A stretch of DNA of 11,159 bases from NCBI GenBank assembly GCA_009777685.1, contig WRLJ01000036.1:1-11159 (forward strand). Reading direction: 5' to 3'. This document shows, piece after piece, positions 1 through 5,294 of this stretch. The first letter of the stretch is position 1; each line of letters starts with the position of its first letter. The translations under genes and the position numbers were made by a program. The notes below the pieces were generated by a model, which saw nothing but the letters and a program-made list of their open reading frames with translations, was not told where the DNA came from and ran no database searches. The DNA is from Oscillospiraceae bacterium (lineage in GTDB: Bacteria; Bacillota; Clostridia; Oscillospirales; UBA929).

Positions 1-959
1 ACGTACGCGCCCTCGAGGGAAACCAGATCGCCCGCGCGCGCGCCGTCCAGCACCGAACGCTCTATCCGCGCCCGGCGCCCGACGCGCGTGCCCGCGCTGA
101 GCATGGCGTATGGGCCCAGCACCGTGCCGGCGCCGATCTCGCACCCCAGCCCGATGAAGACGGGCGGGCGCAGCTCCACGCCGGGCGGGACCGTCTCCGC
201 GCGCGGCGGAAGGGTTAGCCTTGCCTTGCCGTCCAGCAGGTCCGCGCAGCAGCGCATATACGCCCCGGGGCCGCCGACGTCGCACCAGTAGCCGCGCGCC
301 TCCGCCGCGTACAGCGCCATGCCGCGCTCCAGCATCTTCGGAAACAGGCCGCGCGCAAAGTCAAACTCCGTGTCCTCCGGCACCAGCTCCAGCACACGCG
401 GGGACAGGATATATATGCCCGTGTTGACAAGATTGGAAAACACCTGTTCCCACGAAGGCTTTTCGATAAAACGCCTCACGCGCCCGCAGGCGTCGGTCAT
501 CACAAGGCCGTACTCCAGCGGCTCCGGCTGGCGCGAGAGCAGAATCGTGGCGTCGGCCGCCATGCCGTGGTGGAGGTGCAGGGCCTCGCTGAGATCGAAA
601 TCCGTCACCGCGTCGCCGCTGAGTACGGCAAACGCGCCGCATCCGGCCACGTGTTCGGCGCAGGCGCGCACCGCGCCCGCCGTGCCCAGCGGCTGGTTTT
701 CCACGCTGTAGCTCAGGCGCACGCCGTAGTCCGCGCCGTCTCCGAACGCGTCGATGATTTTCTGCGGCAGGGTTCTCAGGGTGGCGCGCACGTCGGTAAA
801 GCCGTGCCGCGCCAGCAGCTCCAGACTGTACGCCATGATCGGCTTGCCCAAAATACGCGCCAGCGGCTTGGGCTGCTCCGCGCTGATCGGCCTCAGCCGC
901 GTGCCTTCGCCCCCCGCCAGCAGGACCGCCTTCAAACCGGACACCAGGACCCCCCCCAT
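1..959 (-). CDS. Sugar-nucleotide pyrophosphorylase (mannose-1-phosphate guanylyltransferase-like), 3' end cut by window edge
   Basis: Transfers a nucleotide from an NTP to a sugar 1-phosphate, making an activated sugar for cell-surface polysaccharide; cytoplasmic. I translated the minus strand and found it open from the ATG at 959 to the edge (319 codons, no stop). The nucleotidyltransferase domain covers about residues 9-240: GGEGTRLRP (16-24) followed by a PKP lysine (K31), then LGTAGAV, the metal-site LSGD, an EKPS motif and NTGIYILSP. After it begins a left-handed beta-helix (hexapeptide) domain, with repeats such as PPVFIGLGCEIGAGTVLGP, still running at the edge. Family proteins usually begin M-K-A-V-x-L-A-G-G, which fits an in-frame TTG start at 935 better than ATG 959; neither has a clear Shine-Dalgarno site. 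Clostridial homologues may carry a C-terminal phosphomannomutase domain, which would lie outside the window. The exact sugar and nucleotide cannot be read from the sequence. Confidence 0.9.
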   Translation of the reverse strand, partial: MGGVLVSGLKAVLLAGGEGTRLRPISAEQPKPLARILGKPIMAYSLELLARHGFTDVRATLRTLPQKIIDAFGDGADYGVRLSYSVENQPLGTAGAVRACAEHVAGCGAFAVLSGDAVTDFDLSEALHLHHGMAADATILLSRQPEPLEYGLVMTDACGRVRRFIEKPSWEQVFSNLVNTGIYILSPRVLELVPEDTEFDFARGLFPKMLERGMALYAAEARGYWCDVGGPGAYMRCCADLLDGKARLTLPPRAETVPPGVELRPPVFIGLGCEIGAGTVLGPYAMLSAGTRVGRRARIERSVLDGARAGDLVSLEGAY

Positions 960-965
960 TGCTTA

Positions 966-993
966 CGGCGGCAGGCTGATGGCCTTGCCGCCG
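966..993. repeat. Hairpin just upstream of the pyrophosphorylase start
   Basis: Perfect 8-bp arms CGGCGGCA (966-973) and TGCCGCCG (986-993), with an inner GGC/GCC pairing next to a single-base bulge. It ends 6 bases before the ATG at 959 on the minus strand, where a ribosome binding site would be expected. It could shape translation start of that gene, or be a remnant of the repeat-rich spacer. Confidence 0.5.
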
Positions 994-1039
994 CAGGTTT
1001 GGGTTCAGTATGCCCGGAATGGGGACGGGTTATGAATGA

Positions 1040-1058
1040 GGGGGGGGGGCTTTCCCCC
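1040..1058. repeat. Run of ten G followed by a C5 tract (G/C hairpin)
   Basis: Ten consecutive G (1040-1049), then CTTT, then five C (1054-1058), able to fold as GGGGG-CTTT-CCCCC. It is intergenic, so slippage here would not change a reading frame. It is also a likely site of sequencing or assembly length errors. Confidence 0.6.
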
Positions 1059-1076
1059 GGACACGGCACGCCGTCC

Positions 1077-1159
1077 GTAGGGCGCGATGCCCACATCGCG
1101 CCGTGTTTCCCCATTGCGCGCGCCCGGGGAAACGCGGACGCCATATATGGCGTCCCTAC
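1077..1159. repeat. Three-hairpin palindromic element bounded by GTAGGG / CCCTAC
   Basis: An 83-bp unit with GTAGGG at 1077-1082 and its inverted copy CCCTAC at 1154-1159. Inside are three consecutive perfect inverted repeats: GGCGCGATG / CATCGCGCC (1081-1089 and 1094-1102, 4-base loop), GTTTCCCC / GGGGAAAC (1105-1112 and 1126-1133), and the 20-bp palindrome GGACGCCATATATGGCGTCC (1136-1155). The short terminal inverted repeats and compact palindromic build resemble dispersed REP/MITE-like elements of bacterial chromosomes (inference). No coding capacity and no clear target-site duplication is seen. Confidence 0.65.
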
Positions 1160-1191
1160 ACAGAGGTCATGTTTTAGATTTTACATTGTAC
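1150..1191. repeat. Imperfect direct repeat, copy 1
   Basis: It consists of GCGTCCCTACA (1150-1160), 8 variable bases, then a 23-base block (1169-1191) beginning ATGTTTTAGATTTTAC and ending TTGTAC. Copy 2 at 1534-1576 has the same layout. The 23-base blocks differ at one position (A versus C at base 17), and the GCGTCCC part differs by one extra C in copy 2. It overlaps the third hairpin of the 1077-1159 element. Confidence 0.8.
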
Positions 1192-1252
1192 GACAAAGAT
1201 GTCTGTTTGTTAGGGCAGTTCCCTGTGGAGACAGCAAAGAAAGTGCAAGGGT

Positions 1253-1342
1253 ATGGCCGGGAAGAACAAAGAAGACAAAAAGAGAGAAAACCTGAAACCG
1301 AGGCCAGGACAGCCCAGACAAGACCCTTACGGTAAACAGTAG
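1253..1342 (+). CDS. Possible 29-residue Lys/Arg/Pro-rich small protein (doubtful)
   Basis: An ATG at 1253 opens 29 codons ending in TAG at 1340-1342. The peptide begins MAGKNKEDKKREN, continues with a PRPGQPRQDPYG-like tail and is strongly hydrophilic and basic. Lysines use AAA and AAG, unlike the GC-ending codons of neighbouring genes. AAGGG at 1247-1251 lies only one base before the ATG, too close for a normal Shine-Dalgarno site. Another frame over the same bases (1087-1335) also reads through with charged residues, so a purine-rich tract alone could explain the ORF. It lies between the two direct-repeat copies. I do not recognise the family; short basic spore proteins have this flavour, but nothing specific supports that. 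Confidence 0.2.
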   Translation: MAGKNKEDKKRENLKPRPGQPRQDPYGKQ

Positions 1343-1385
1343 TGCCTTCCCGCAAGCAAAACCCCCGTATTTCCCGCGAGAGGGC

Positions 1386-1437
1386 CTGGGGGACTGCCAA
1401 GTCCCCCAGTGGGGGGTCCGGGGGAGACCTCCCCCGG
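1386..1437. repeat. Two adjacent G/C-rich hairpins
   Basis: The first hairpin has perfect 10-bp arms CTGGGGGACT (1386-1395) and AGTCCCCCAG (1400-1409) with loop GCCA. The second has perfect 8-bp arms CCGGGGGA (1418-1425) and TCCCCCGG (1430-1437) with loop GACC. An alternative pairing CCCCC (1403-1407) with GGGGG (1411-1415) would exclude the first. No T-tract follows on either strand, so a simple intrinsic terminator is not supported. Confidence 0.65.
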
Positions 1438-1471
1438 GAATGCCTGAAGACTACCCAAACCAACAGCCGCA

Positions 1472-1498
1472 CGGGCAAACGGTGAAAACCGTTCCCCG
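1472..1498. repeat. Hairpin with GAAA tetraloop
   Basis: AACGGT (1478-1483) and ACCGTT (1488-1493) close a GAAA loop. CGGG (1472-1475) and CCCG (1495-1498) extend the stem across a small CA/C internal loop. GAAA is a stable GNRA tetraloop only if RNA is made from the plus strand. No known RNA family was recognised. Confidence 0.5.
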
Positions 1499-1518
1499 AA
1501 GTTTGCAGATAACCCTGC

Positions 1519-1540
1519 GGGACGCCGAGGTCTGCGTCCC
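1519..1540. repeat. Inverted repeat GGGACGC / GCGTCCC
   Basis: Arms at 1519-1525 and 1534-1540 with an 8-base loop. It resembles the third hairpin of the 1077-1159 element (GGACGC...GCGTCC) and, like it, runs directly into CCCTACA and the direct-repeat block. This suggests a diverged second copy of the same repeat family. Confidence 0.55.
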
Positions 1541-1576
1541 CTACATATACGTTATGTTTTAGATTTTACCTTGTAC
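1534..1576. repeat. Imperfect direct repeat, copy 2, touching a stop codon
   Basis: It consists of GCGTCCCCTACA (1534-1545), 8 variable bases, and the 23-base block at 1554-1576. It matches copy 1 (1150-1191) except for one substitution in the block and one inserted C. Its last base (C1576) is the third base, on the minus strand, of the TAG stop (1578-1576) of the serine-hydrolase-like gene, so the repeat arrived at or defines the end of that gene. Confidence 0.8.
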
Positions 1577-2973
1577 TAAACCCGCGAAAAGGTCAAAATC
1601 TCCTCCGCGTCAAGCCAAAGCTGAACGGCCTCCGCGCTGAGCCGCGCGGCGTACAGGACGCCGTAGCGCTCGGGAAACGCCGACGTCAGGGCGAAGTCGG
1701 GACCGGATATCGGCTCGAAACGGTGCGCCGCGCCGCCGATATGGGCGGTAAAGGCGCCGTTTTCGTACACCAGTGAAAGTTCCGCGCCGCAGGGATGGCG
1801 GTACAGGCCCGCGTAAGCATCGGGAGAGCCGGGCAGCGGCTGGGCGTCCCGCGCGCGCTCGCGAAGCCCGGCGCGCAGCTCGCGCTGCGGGAGGGAGACC
1901 TGCTGGCGGTACTGCCGGAACACCCGAAGCCATTCCACCCGGTTCAGATCCAGCAGCCGGTCGGCAAACAGGTAGCTGAGCGGCGTAAGCCGGCCGGCGC
2001 CGCCGGAGTTGGACAGCAAAGCCCAGCCCAGCCCCTGTTCGGGCAGGAAGGTCAGGCATACGTTGAAGCCGTCGAACGCGCCGCCGCAGGTGAACACTTT
2101 GTGCCCGCGGTAGTCCTCCGCGCGCCAGCCGCCGGCGGAAAACACGCGGACGTCCTCGCGCAGGGCGCGCCGCGGGATGCCCCGTACCGGCTGGAGCAGC
2201 AGGGATATGCTTTCCGCGCTGATCAGCGGTTTTCCCTTGCGCAGCCAGAACGAAAGCCACGCGGCCAGATCCGCCGGCGCGGCCATCAGGCCGCAGGCGG
2301 GCCACAGCCCGTCCGGCACGTCCGGCGTCACGGAGCCCGTGCCGTCCGGCAGGGTGACATATCCGGCCGCCGCGTAGCCGCCGGGCGTCCCGAAGCCCGC
2401 GCCGGCCATGCCCAGCGGCTCGAACAGGCGCGCGCGCGCCAGCTCCGCGTAAGCCGTTCCGCTCACGCGCTCAATGACCAGGCCCAGCAGGGCATAGCCG
2501 AACGCGCAATAGCCGTATCTCTGACGGGGCGGGCAGACGCTGTCGGTCTCCGCGAAAAAGCGCAGTATCTCCGCCGGCCCGACGGCGCGGCCCCGGCAGA
2601 GGAAGCCGGAGTCGCGCAGGCCGGTCTGGTGGCCCATCACGTCGCGGAGCGTCAGGGTCCGGGCCGCCCGCGCGTCCTTCAGGCGGAATTCGGGGATATG
2701 ACGGCTCACGGGGTCGTCAAAGGACAGCCGCCCCTCGTCGCGCAGCAGCGCCAGCAGAGCCGCTGTGACCGACGCCGCGGCCGGACCCGCGTGATAAACG
2801 GTGTAGGGCGAGGCGACGGCCCCGGTTTCCTTGCGGGCCGTTCCGAGGGTCTGGAAATCCAGCAGCCCCTCCCGGCAGGCCAGCGCCCAGCTCAAGCCGA
2901 CCAGGCGGAGCTTCGGGAACATAACCCGCAGCCGCGCCTTCATCCGCAGACGGACAAACGGACGATGCTTCAT
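1576..2973 (-). CDS. Serine beta-lactamase/PBP4*-fold protein with degenerate active site (putative pseudoenzyme)
   Basis: The 465-residue protein follows the class C beta-lactamase/esterase family along its length: a GRLSFDDPVSRHIPEF segment after the nucleophile helix, HQTGL (115-119) in place of HTSGL, FGYALLGLVIE, the CGLMAAPADLAAW region and FDGFNVCLTFLPEQGLGWALLSN-type strands. A DUF3471-like C-terminal beta domain (about 375-465) follows. The catalytic motifs are not intact: the S-x-x-K slot reads P64-A-A-A67, Y-x-N reads Y155-C-A157, and H-x-G reads C296-G-G298. No signal peptide or membrane segment is visible, so it is probably cytoplasmic. The start at 2973 is chosen because GGGGAGG (2986-2980) sits 6 bases upstream; an in-frame ATG at 3027 would add 18 residues with a weaker GAAGGGA site. 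It is divergent from recJ. Binding, regulation or no function are all possible; classical hydrolysis is unlikely. Confidence 0.85.
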   Translation of the reverse strand: MKHRPFVRLRMKARLRVMFPKLRLVGLSWALACREGLLDFQTLGTARKETGAVASPYTVYHAGPAAASVTAALLALLRDEGRLSFDDPVSRHIPEFRLKDARAARTLTLRDVMGHQTGLRDSGFLCRGRAVGPAEILRFFAETDSVCPPRQRYGYCAFGYALLGLVIERVSGTAYAELARARLFEPLGMAGAGFGTPGGYAAAGYVTLPDGTGSVTPDVPDGLWPACGLMAAPADLAAWLSFWLRKGKPLISAESISLLLQPVRGIPRRALREDVRVFSAGGWRAEDYRGHKVFTCGGAFDGFNVCLTFLPEQGLGWALLSNSGGAGRLTPLSYLFADRLLDLNRVEWLRVFRQYRQQVSLPQRELRAGLRERARDAQPLPGSPDAYAGLYRHPCGAELSLVYENGAFTAHIGGAAHRFEPISGPDFALTSAFPERYGVLYAARLSAEAVQLWLDAEEILTFSRV

Positions 2974-2979
2974 CGAAAA

Positions 2980-2986
2980 CCTCCCC
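2980..2986 (-). promoter_or_regulatory. Ribosome binding site GGGGAGG
   Basis: GGGGAGG read on the minus strand, 6 bases before the ATG at 2973. It is stronger than the site before the alternative ATG at 3027 and so favours the shorter protein. Confidence 0.65.
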
Positions 2987-3061
2987 GGCGGCATTCCCGC
3001 CGCTTGTGTATCCTTATCAGGTCTCATTCTTCGGTCCCTTCTGTTCCCTGTCTATTGTATC

Positions 3062-3090
3062 ATTATAGATTAACCGTATCCATATTTCAA
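3062..3090 (-). promoter_or_regulatory. Near-consensus sigma-A-type promoter
   Basis: On the minus strand, -35 TTGAAA (3090-3085), a 17-base spacer, and -10 TATAAT (3067-3062). The predicted start of transcription is near 3055, giving a leader of about 80 nt to ATG 2973 or about 28 nt to ATG 3027. It points only toward the serine-hydrolase-like gene. This is the best promoter match noticed in the window. Confidence 0.75.
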
Positions 3091-3113
3091 TTCCCATTGC
3101 CAACGCCCCCGGG

Positions 3114-3140
3114 TTGTGATACACTTACCCATTATATAAG
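3114..3140 (+). promoter_or_regulatory. Candidate recJ promoter (weak)
   Basis: TTGTGA (3114-3119) and TATAAG (3135-3140) with a 15-base spacer, shorter than ideal, in the AT-richer divergent region about 35 bases upstream of the recJ TTG start. Overlapping TATATA (3133-3138) is an alternative -10. It is plausible by position, and no better plus-strand candidate was seen. Confidence 0.35.
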
Positions 3141-3174
3141 CTCGACAAACCCTCCCGAAAAGGAAGTGGGCGGA

Positions 3175-5259
3175 TTGCAGACCAACCCCGTGTGGGATGT
3201 CCGGCTGCGGCAGCCGGAGGACGCGGCGCGGCTGACGGAGGCGGGGATTCCGTATCTGAACGCGCTGGCGCTGGCGGCGCGCGGCGTCACGGCGCCCGAG
3301 GAGGCGCCGGCCTTTATGGACGGCGGCGGGACGCTTCACGACCCGCTGCTGCTGCCCGACATGGATAAAGCGGCCGCGCGCATCCGCGCCGCCGTTCAAA
3401 ACGGTGAGACGATCGCCGTGTACGGCGATTACGACGTGGACGGCGTAACGTCTACCGTTCTGCTGTATGAACAGCTGACCGCTATGGGGGCCAGGGTCAT
3501 ACGGTATATCCCCGACCGCCTCAGCGACGGGCACGGCCTGCGGGAGGATCGGCTGGCCTGGCTGAAAGCCGGCGGAGCCTCGCTGGCCGTGACCGTGGAC
3601 ACCGGCATTTCCGCCGTGCGGGAAGCGCGGTATGCCGCGGAGCTGGGCCTGGATTTGATCATCACCGACCACCACGAATGCACGGGCGGCGTTCTGCCGG
3701 ACGCGCTGGCCGTCGTGGACCCGAAGCGGCCGGACAGCGCCTACCCGTTCGCGGGGCTGGCCGGCGTGGGCGTGGCCTTCAAGCTGGCCTGCGCCCTTGA
3801 GGGCAACGAGGCGGAGGCCCTGCGGCGGTATGGAGACCTTGTGGCGCTGGGGACCGTGGCGGACGTCGCGCCGCTGACGGATGAGAACCGCGCGCTGGTG
3901 CGGGCGGGGCTGGAACGCCTCGCGGACTCCCCCCGGCCCGGATTGCGCGCGCTGATGCGGGAAACGGGCTGCGAGGGCCGCGTCACGGCCCGTGCGGTGG
4001 CCTTCAAGCTGGCGCCCCGGCTGAACGCCGCGGGGCGCATGGACCGCGCGGACGCGGCGGTGGAGCTGCTGCTGTGCGCCGGCGCGGAGGAGGCGGAGCG
4101 TCTGGCGGTCTTGCTGGGGGAGCTGAACCTGACGCGGAAAAGCATCGCGGGGGACGTGCTGCGGCAGGCTCTGAGCCGGCTTCGGGAGCTGGGGCCGGAG
4201 GCCGTGCGGTACGCTGCCGTGCTGGAGGGCGAGGGCTGGCACGAGGGCGTGACCGGCATCGTCGCCGGACAGCTGGTGGAGCAGACGGGCGTGCCGGTGT
4301 TCCTGATTAGCCTGACCGACGGCCCGTACGCAAAGGGGAGCGCGCGCGCCGTGCCGCCTGAGCGGCGGACGGGAGGCGGCGTGAACCTCGCCGAAGCGCT
4401 GGCCGCCTGCGGAGAGCTGCTGGACACCCACGGCGGGCACGATCTGGCCGCCGGCTTCCGCGTGCGGCGCGAGAACATCCCCGCTTTGCGCCAGGCGCTG
4501 ACCGCGTTCTGCCGCGAGGCGGCGGAAACGGAGGCCGGACCCGCGCCGGCGTGCGTCGCTGACGCCGTGGCGGACCCAGAGCGCGTGACTCTGGAGACGG
4601 TGCGCGCGCTGGAGCGGATGGAGCCGTTCGGGGCCGGAAATCCGGAGCCGCTGTTCGTGTTTGAGGATGTGCTGATCCGCGGCGTGGAGCCGCTGAAAAA
4701 CGGGGCGCATACACGGCTGACGCTGGACGCGGGCGGGCAGGTGTTTTCCGCCGTCTGGTTCGGGATGCGCCCGGAGCGGATGGGCGTCGGGCGGGACGAG
4801 CTGGCGGACGCCGCCTTCACCCCCGGCATCAACTGCTTCCGCGGCCGGGAGAGCGTGCAGCTGCAGATGCGCGCCATCCGCCCCTCCCGGGAGCAGACGC
4901 GCATCGACGCCGGGCAGTGGGACGCCTACAACCGTTTCTGCGGGGGCGGCGCGGACCTCACGGCGGGACAGGCCGCCCTGCTGCGTCCCTCGCGGCATCA
5001 CATGGGTCTGGTGTGGCGTTCTCTGGCCGCTCTGGAGAGCCTGGAGGCCGAACCCGCCGCGCTGGCCCGCGCTTTGGGCGGCGGACATCTCCGCCGTTTG
5101 CCGGTCGGCATGGTCTGGGTAACGCTGGACGTGTTCGCGGAGTATGATTTAATAGACTTGAAAAAGGGCCCGCTCTGGTATGCCGGGGCGGGGAAGCAGG
5201 CGGTGAAAACCGATATCGAGGGCTCCAGGATACTGGCGGCGCTGGACAGGCTGATCTGA
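3175..5259 (+). CDS. recJ: Single-stranded-DNA-specific exonuclease RecJ
   Basis: Degrades single-stranded DNA 5' to 3' in recombination, base excision and mismatch repair. The 694-residue protein carries the DHH phosphoesterase motifs: DYDVDG (85-90), an Asp in VDTGIS (D142), and DHH (165-167). It then has GTVADVAPL and RLNAAGRMD, the DHHA1 segment GWHEGVTGIVAGQL, a GSARAV phosphate-binding stretch and GGHDLAAG (GGH 420-422). EPFGAGNPEP opens the OB-fold region, and a further C-terminal extension follows. All metal-binding motifs look intact. The TTG at 3175 is chosen as start because AAGGAAG lies about 8 bases upstream; an in-frame GTG at 3166 would sit on top of that site. The frame stays open far upstream (to 1795) only because it lies antisense to the neighbouring gene. 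Length is between E. coli RecJ (577) and B. subtilis RecJ (about 786). It is followed 35 nt later by rel. Confidence 0.95.
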   Translation: MQTNPVWDVRLRQPEDAARLTEAGIPYLNALALAARGVTAPEEAPAFMDGGGTLHDPLLLPDMDKAAARIRAAVQNGETIAVYGDYDVDGVTSTVLLYEQLTAMGARVIRYIPDRLSDGHGLREDRLAWLKAGGASLAVTVDTGISAVREARYAAELGLDLIITDHHECTGGVLPDALAVVDPKRPDSAYPFAGLAGVGVAFKLACALEGNEAEALRRYGDLVALGTVADVAPLTDENRALVRAGLERLADSPRPGLRALMRETGCEGRVTARAVAFKLAPRLNAAGRMDRADAAVELLLCAGAEEAERLAVLLGELNLTRKSIAGDVLRQALSRLRELGPEAVRYAAVLEGEGWHEGVTGIVAGQLVEQTGVPVFLISLTDGPYAKGSARAVPPERRTGGGVNLAEALAACGELLDTHGGHDLAAGFRVRRENIPALRQALTAFCREAAETEAGPAPACVADAVADPERVTLETVRALERMEPFGAGNPEPLFVFEDVLIRGVEPLKNGAHTRLTLDAGGQVFSAVWFGMRPERMGVGRDELADAAFTPGINCFRGRESVQLQMRAIRPSREQTRIDAGQWDAYNRFCGGGADLTAGQAALLRPSRHHMGLVWRSLAALESLEAEPAALARALGGGHLRRLPVGMVWVTLDVFAEYDLIDLKKGPLWYAGAGKQAVKTDIEGSRILAALDRLI

Positions 5260-5279
5260 AGAGAAACAAAAGACAGGGC

Positions 5280-5291
5280 AGGAGGTGATCC
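5280..5291 (+). promoter_or_regulatory. Extended Shine-Dalgarno site of rel
   Basis: AGGAGGTGATCC is complementary over 12 bases to the usual bacterial 16S rRNA 3' end (GGATCACCTCCT). It ends 3 bases before the ATG at 5295; measured from the AGGAGG core the spacing is 9. It fixes the rel start. Confidence 0.85.
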
Positions 5292-5294
5292 GGT

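Larger units (their letters stand above)
960..1575. other. Repeat- and hairpin-rich intergenic stretch with no convincing gene
   Basis: This spacer of about 600 bp separates two minus-strand genes. It holds hairpins and an imperfect direct repeat, listed separately, plus a purine-rich tract (about 1238-1290). ORFs crossing it on either strand have low-complexity, Arg/Pro-rich translations typical of inverted-repeat DNA. One 29-codon ORF (1253-1342) is noted separately with low confidence. I found no rho-independent terminator with a clear T-tract for the upstream minus-strand gene and no convincing promoter for the gene at 1-959, so how that gene is transcribed is not visible. Confidence 0.7.

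Noticed and set aside
567..1295. 242-codon plus-strand ORF over the pyrophosphorylase 5' end and the spacer
   Set aside because: Its first half is antisense to the nucleotidyltransferase and its second half is translated palindromic repeat DNA.
1386..1437. Intrinsic terminator for the minus-strand gene ending at 1576
   Set aside because: The stems are strong but no T-tract follows on either strand and the distance from the stop is about 140 bp.
1167..1478. 103-codon minus-strand ORF in the repeat island
   Set aside because: It reads through G/C hairpins, giving GRSPPDPPLGD-type peptides typical of translated repeats. It includes a hydrophobic stretch but has no ribosome binding site or known domain.
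960..1575. CRISPR array, riboswitch or T-box leader
   Set aside because: Only two spaced direct-repeat copies with a single large gap exist, and no known riboswitch or T-box consensus was recognised.
1795..3174. Open plus-strand frame continuous with recJ, which would give a 1154-residue protein
   Set aside because: It is antisense to the serine-hydrolase-fold gene, is Arg/Ala/Gln-rich without family motifs, and RecJ homology begins only at about 3175, where a ribosome binding site also lies.
3070..5088. 672-codon minus-strand ORF opposite recJ
   Set aside because: Its translation is low-complexity (Gln/Arg/His/Pro-rich), it mirrors the highly motif-conserved RecJ frame, and it is a usual artefact of high GC.
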